Source: Syntrophus gentianae (GTDB lineage Bacteria > Desulfobacterota > Syntrophia > Syntrophales > Syntrophaceae). From it: a stretch of 64,000 nucleotides of DNA. Of this stretch, positions 63,150-64,000 are shown piece after piece (within the stretch, counting starts at the first letter, position 1; each line of letters opens with the position of its first letter). The notes under the pieces are model-generated. The model did no database searches. It was given only the letters and a program-made list of their open reading frames with translations, and was not told the origin of the DNA. Where the stretch lies: positions 1 to 64,000 of the forward strand of contig NZ_FOBS01000011.1 of NCBI RefSeq assembly GCF_900109885.1, written 5' to 3'. Made by a program: the position numbers and the translations under genes.

Positions 63150-64000
63150 CTAGCTTACCGCGTGTTGAAAAATCAGTCGTTTTGTTTCTTCAAGTATCTT
63201 TTCGCCATGGCGGCTGTTTTGTGGGATGTAATAATATTTTCTAACATAATATGGGTTTTTGGAAATATTTTCAAGAAAGGAATGAATTTTTGCCGAACGG
63301 TTAAAGGTGTGAATATAGAGCTCCCCCCAGTTGTTCAAGGTCAGAATGCGAAGCGTGGCAAGGGCTGACACATCGGGATCATCGGCGAAATTGCTGATGA
63401 TCAGCATTTTTTTAATACGTTCCGGTTGAAGAAAATTCTCGAATTCGATGGAACTGACGTCGTAGATACCAAAGACGTCTTTAATTTTTTTACAGAGATT
63501 GATGACTTCCGGCATCGTCGTTGAGGTCGTATTGGGCAACATCCGTATTAATCCCGGGAAGTAGAGTCCATTCCAGACAAGATGCGCCAGACAGTACACA
63601 AGATCGGACTTTTCGCTGATGATGGATGAGAAATCATTTTCGGGAAAGATCTGCCATATGCCTTCCTGAGCACGGATCGTCAATGAAGGAAGATTATGCG
63701 TGTCCAACGGCCTGAGAAGGATCTGTATTTTATTGGATTTCTTTTTCAGGGAAGAGGACAGTTTTCGACCGAGAATCGTCAGGTCCTGAGGCGCGACATC
63801 ACCGGTCACATTCCGGGCGATTTCACTGATGTCCTTGTAAATCTTGACCAGAAACATGAAAATGGTTTTCCCGAACTGAACCTGCGCGGAGTAACTCCAG
63901 TCGGAAAAACGATTGAGTTCGTAAATCGTATTCCGGTCCAGATCGTATTTCTTAAAAAGTTCAAGGGTATTTTCCTCTTTGAGAGTCACTCTTCTGGAAA
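63150..64000 (-). CDS. Class I adenylate cyclase, C-terminal part (runs off window)
   Basis: The frame is open to the right edge and ends at 63150; about 283 residues are visible. The sequence has RFSDWSYSAQVQFGKTIFMF, DLTILGRKLSSSLKKKSNKI, LVYCLAHLVWNGLY, FENFLQPERIKKMLIISNFA and LTLNNWGELYIHTFN. These agree in order with the C-terminal region of deltaproteobacterial class I (CyaA-type) adenylate cyclases, which make cAMP. The catalytic domain is upstream of this part, outside the window. A GTG near the edge gives a start in the raw frame, but a large protein makes this unlikely. It is adjacent to the glucan enzyme on the same strand. Confidence 0.72.
   Translation of the reverse strand, partial: SRRVTLKEENTLELFKKYDLDRNTIYELNRFSDWSYSAQVQFGKTIFMFLVKIYKDISEIARNVTGDVAPQDLTILGRKLSSSLKKKSNKIQILLRPLDTHNLPSLTIRAQEGIWQIFPENDFSSIISEKSDLVYCLAHLVWNGLYFPGLIRMLPNTTSTTMPEVINLCKKIKDVFGIYDVSSIEFENFLQPERIKKMLIISNFADDPDVSALATLRILTLNNWGELYIHTFNRSAKIHSFLENISKNPYYVRKYYYIPQNSRHGEKILEETKRLIFQHAVS

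Overview
The window looks like chromosomal core DNA of an anaerobic deltaproteobacterium, most likely of the Syntrophus/Syntrophales type. The evidence is an oxygen-independent class III ribonucleotide reductase with its activase, a two-gene minimal SUF-type Fe-S system, a C-terminal domain of the kind seen in deltaproteobacterial class I adenylate cyclases, Gram-negative envelope genes (lptF, lptG, heptose adenylyltransferase, MltA, BepA-like protease), and an RNA leader before panC in the place where the 'pan' motif is known from this group. This placement is inferred from gene content; no rRNA gene is present to confirm it.

Layout. 0-1.7 kb: the 5' end of an IS1634-type insertion sequence next to an FHA-GAF-PP2C phosphatase that has lost its C-terminal end. 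1.8-7.1 kb (minus): nadB, ileS, lspA. 7.2-14.5 kb (plus): tsaD, DUF2062, rsmA, a promoter/leader/terminator unit, panC, panD, DUF502, a divergent metK and ahcY. 14.5-16.8 kb (minus): lptF-lptG. 17-20.7 kb: PHP hydrolase, then nrdD-nrdG behind tandem NrdR boxes. 20.7-26.7 kb: BepA-like protease (minus), then cmk, rpsA, sppA and a crotonase-fold enzyme. 26.7-35 kb: a small sigma-region-4-like protein, an HU gene, radC, sodB, elbB, priA, dksA, heptose adenylyltransferase, comF and rsfS. 35-40.7 kb: sugar isomerase-like TIM barrel, two peptide-type ABC permeases without ATPases, phosphoglucomutase, a small conserved-looking protein and tatD. 40.7-46.1 kb: thiN-thiD-thiC-cca-hisC. 46.1-47.4 kb: an orphan Flp pilin and a truncated ISL3 transposase. 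47.4-50.5 kb: SPOR-NlpC lipoprotein, smsC-smsB and an unknown protein. 50.6-58.8 kb: rdgC (minus), then nadK-recN-acetyltransferase-mltA, a second HU gene, trpS and rluB. 58.7-64 kb: a DUF4139 protein, a GH57-GT5 fusion enzyme and the C-terminal part of an adenylate cyclase (both minus).

Functions that group together: cofactor synthesis (NAD from nadB and nadK; pantothenate from panC and panD; thiamine from thiC, thiD and thiN; SAM cycle from metK and ahcY), translation and RNA maturation (ileS, trpS, rpsA, rsmA, tsaD, rluB, cca, rsfS), DNA maintenance (priA, recN, radC, rdgC, HU) and envelope biogenesis. The window is mostly housekeeping. I found no CRISPR array, tRNA, rRNA, prophage or defence island. 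The points most worth a second look are the panC leader, the perfect palindrome that replaces a conserved stretch in cca, the 22-bp perfect hairpin before thiN, the divergent SAM synthetase, the minimal SUF pair and the sigma-4-like protein.
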